64,000 bases of DNA from Pedobacter sp. PLR (GTDB lineage Bacteria; Bacteroidota; Bacteroidia; Sphingobacteriales; Sphingobacteriaceae), in contig NZ_JAPIVQ010000008.1 of the NCBI RefSeq assembly GCF_026239675.1, positions 62,001-126,000 of the forward strand, written 5' to 3'. Of the stretch, positions 62,104 to 64,000 are shown piece after piece. The stretch's first letter is position 1. Every line of letters starts with the position of its first letter. A program made the position numbers and the translations under genes. The notes beneath the pieces were generated by a model. It was not told where the DNA came from, ran no database searches, and saw nothing but the letters and a program-made list of their open reading frames with translations.

Positions 62104-63339
62104 TTATAAGGTAACTAAAACTGATGCCGTAATAAAGGCCAGTACAGAGGCGATAATTCCAAACATAAACACATTATAGGCAACCCTTAAAAGGCGGTAT
62201 TTACGACCTAAAACCACACCCTGAGCATATAAATCCCGGATCAGGCTTCCATAAAGGAAATCACGGTCTTCCATCATTTTCAGCATCCCTCCTTCATATT
62301 CCGGAAGAGACATTCTATAGAAATTACCGAAGAACAAGAGGTTTACTCTTTTCTGAGCGATATCTTCAGGAGTAAATACCCCTTTTGGAATGGATGGACG
62401 GGTAGCTAAAATAGAGAACACCATAGTCACCACACAAATGATCAGTAAGATCAAAGTGGGAATGATTAAATGTGGGTTATCTTCCAGTTTCCGCAACAGG
62501 ATACTCAGTATCACCGACAGGATAATGGAGTTGGTGGAAATCATAATATGCGCCTTATTATCCGCCATATCACTCAACCTCTGGTGATTTCCGGAAGTGA
62601 TCCTGAACATGGTTTCAATTCCTTTATCAGGGCGGTCACTCTTTTTCTTTTTTTCTTTTTTTACTTCCAAAGGGATCGTCTTTTCCGTTATAATAGTCGG
62701 ATTTGCTGAGATTAATACCGAAGGATTCTCCACTACCTTTTCTGCTGCTTCGGCTTTATTCTCCAGCGCGGCCAGATTTTCTGCTTTTTTTGCATTCAGC
62801 AGTTGTTGACAATAGGCCGTATGGTAATGGTGTGTTTTAAACAATTGAATGGTTTTCAGTCTCCATTCATCTTTATCCAATGCTTTAGCACAGAAAGCTT
62901 CCGCTTCCTTACGCATCAGTTTATTTCTTTCTTTAAAGCTATCGCTTCCTAAATGGTACAAATCAGCATCACATACAATTTGCTCCAGTAAACTTTCCGG
63001 TTGCTGAGGCATTTTAGTGGCGAGGATACACTTCACTATTTTAATATTCACCTCCTCACTAACGCCCTTTTCTTTTAAAAAGTCACCTGCAAGACCCGCT
63101 CCACTGGCTTCATGATGTGCACAATCGAAGAAATATCCCAGATCGTGAAACCAGCTTGCAGCAGCCACCACGAAGAAATCTTCATCAGTAAGTTGGTAAT
63201 GGTTTGCAATTTTGACGGCATTTTCTACCACTTGTTCCGTATGATTTAAGTTGTGGTAAATCAGTCTGGAATCACTTTGTGCCTGAAATACACTTGCTAC
63301 ATGTAGCCTTAACTGATCTAATATCTCCCTGTAATTCAT
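62104..63339 (-). CDS. HD hydrolase fused to Pycsar-effector-like membrane domain
   Basis: 411 residues. The N-terminal HD domain (~1-190) has metal ligands H33 (YHNLNHTEQV), H65-D66 (SWFHDLGYF), H75/H76 and an aspartate in VCDADLYHLG. A lysine-rich linker lies near 228-240 (VKKEKKKKSDRP). The C-terminal ~150 residues match the PycTM (DUF5706) pattern: MADNKAHIMISTNSIILSVI, two further helices, PEDIAQKRVNLLFFGNFYRM and a closing helix. PycTM domains are membrane effectors of cyclic-nucleotide antiphage Pycsar systems, but no cyclase gene is here. It heads the ppk1 operon, so a nucleotide- or polyphosphate-linked role is suggested. Confidence 0.85.
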   Translation of the reverse strand: MNYREILDQLRLHVASVFQAQSDSRLIYHNLNHTEQVVENAVKIANHYQLTDEDFFVVAAASWFHDLGYFFDCAHHEASGAGLAGDFLKEKGVSEEVNIKIVKCILATKMPQQPESLLEQIVCDADLYHLGSDSFKERNKLMRKEAEAFCAKALDKDEWRLKTIQLFKTHHYHTAYCQQLLNAKKAENLAALENKAEAAEKVVENPSVLISANPTIITEKTIPLEVKKEKKKKSDRPDKGIETMFRITSGNHQRLSDMADNKAHIMISTNSIILSVILSILLRKLEDNPHLIIPTLILLIICVVTMVFSILATRPSIPKGVFTPEDIAQKRVNLLFFGNFYRMSLPEYEGGMLKMMEDRDFLYGSLIRDLYAQGVVLGRKYRLLRVAYNVFMFGIIASVLAFITASVLVTL

Positions 63340-63463
63340 GCAGTATTTATTTGTTTTTCATTCATAAAACAATTTGTTCTATTTGTGGTTGATCATATAA
63401 ATATGAGGGTTTTAATTTTCATATTAAATAGAAAGTTTAAAAGATGTCATTACGAACGTTTTT

Positions 63464-63477
63464 CTGATTTATATCAG
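63464..63477. promoter_or_regulatory. FNR/CRP-like palindrome between ccoI and the ppk operon
   Basis: CTGAT-TTAT-ATCAG is a perfect palindrome one base different at each end from the FNR consensus TTGAT-N4-ATCAA. It is 72 bp before the ATG of the cco-type ATPase at 63549 and 125 bp before the divergent HD-PycTM gene. It fits oxygen-responsive control of cbb3-oxidase genes. Confidence 0.65.
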
Positions 63478-63548
63478 GGCATAACGTGACCATCATCATA
63501 TTTAAACCTGGGGGGAAGATAGAACTTTGACAGCATCAATTTGCCCCT

Positions 63549-64000
63549 ATGATTAAAGAAAAAAACATAGCCCAGGAAACCCAATGTTATCATTGTGGTG
63601 ATGATCTTCCAAATACGCCTTATCTACTGGACAGCAGATCTTTCTGTTGCCTGGGCTGTAAAGGTGTCTATCAATTGCTTTCGAATCACAACCTGGGTAA
63701 CTACTACGCGTACAACGATGTACCCGGACAAACACAGAAAAACACCAGCTCACATTTTGAATACCTGGATGAAACGGCTATTGCCGCGAAGTTAGTGGAC
63801 TATAGCGATGATAAGGTGAGTGTCATCACACTTTATATCCCTGCCATTCACTGTAGCTCCTGTATCTGGTTGCTCGAACATTTACATCAGATCAATCCTG
63901 GTGTGATGCAATCCCGGATTGATTTCCTTAAAAAGCAGGTGGTCGTCACCTTCAAAAATCAGGAGCTATCCTTACGGAAACTGATAGAAATCCTCGCTTC
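63549..64000 (+). CDS. ccoI: CcoI/FixI-type copper P-type ATPase, 5' part cut by window edge
   Basis: The frame from ATG 63549 is open for 150 codons to the edge. The N-terminal cysteine cluster CYHCGDDLP and CCLGCKGVYQLL is typical of CcoI/FixI ATPases, as is the following heavy-metal-associated domain IPAIHCSSCIWLLEHL. The membrane and phosphorylation domains lie beyond the window. It would load copper for assembly of cbb3 oxidase. An FNR-like box lies upstream; the remaining cco genes would be expected to the right, outside the window. Confidence 0.85.
   Translation, partial: MIKEKNIAQETQCYHCGDDLPNTPYLLDSRSFCCLGCKGVYQLLSNHNLGNYYAYNDVPGQTQKNTSSHFEYLDETAIAAKLVDYSDDKVSVITLYIPAIHCSSCIWLLEHLHQINPGVMQSRIDFLKKQVVVTFKNQELSLRKLIEILA

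Noticed and set aside
1..64000. CRISPR arrays, rRNA, tRNA and insertion sequences
   Set aside because: I saw no regularly spaced direct repeats with unique spacers, no transposase frames and no convincing cloverleaf; a tRNAscan or Rfam run would be needed to exclude a missed tRNA.

Overview
The window looks like chromosomal DNA of a Bacteroidota bacterium of the Sphingobacteriaceae, most like Pedobacter. This is inferred from the moderate-to-low G+C, the SusC/SusD outer-membrane pair driven by an ECF sigma factor and a FecR anti-sigma factor, promoter-like TAnnTTTG motifs, and families such as M56/BlaI pairs, GIN-like, DUF4397 and YtxH proteins. I saw no rRNA, tRNA, CRISPR array, insertion sequence, prophage or origin.

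Layout. 1-9.4 kb: the 5' part of an Xaa-Pro aminopeptidase gene, a PH-domain protein, a sulfatase, an EamA exporter, a stand-alone GHKL ATPase, small proteins and a PIN-PhoH ATPase. 9.4-18.2 kb: an extracytoplasmic nutrient-uptake locus (sigma factor, FecR, SusC, SusD), followed after a terminator by a phosphodiesterase-alkaline phosphatase fusion. 18.2-18.8 kb: no conventional gene, but a promoter-like motif, micro-ORFs and a strong intrinsic terminator. 18.8-26.5 kb: rpiB, tandem envelope-protein paralogs facing a two-component system, and a BlaI/M56 pair with a three-site operator. 26.6-43.9 kb: housekeeping and accessory genes, including lspA, a prolyl oligopeptidase, a methyltransferase/DUF3050/NTF2-like trio, a MocR regulator divergent from a cupin and a dihydrodipicolinate-synthase-like lyase, an FtsX-type permease with a probable sigma-54 promoter, two MFS transporters and a repeat protein. 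44.0-51.4 kb: a TPP-riboswitch-led thiamine operon (thiS, thiC, thiE-like, thiD, thiE, thiG, thiH, thiF-rhodanese). 51.4-54.1 kb: a two-gene ABC transporter and a CvfB-like RNA-binding protein. 54.2-63.3 kb: a tight five-gene operon on the minus strand. 63.5-64 kb: the start of a CcoI-type copper P-type ATPase behind an FNR-like box.

The most interesting system is the 54.2-63.3 kb operon. In order of transcription it encodes an HD hydrolase fused to a Pycsar-effector-like membrane domain, polyphosphate kinase 1, a SdiA-regulated/phytase-like lipoprotein, a large GAF protein, and an Omp85-type barrel whose periplasmic part carries an atypical-kinase-like signature. All gaps are 6-20 bp. It suggests a polyphosphate-centred module running from cytoplasm to outer membrane; the function is inferred. 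Other points of interest are the 18.3-18.75 kb RNA/micro-ORF region, the GDPD-phosphatase fusion, the 20-bp-phased BlaI operators and the sigma-54 promoter with a duplicated upstream palindrome.
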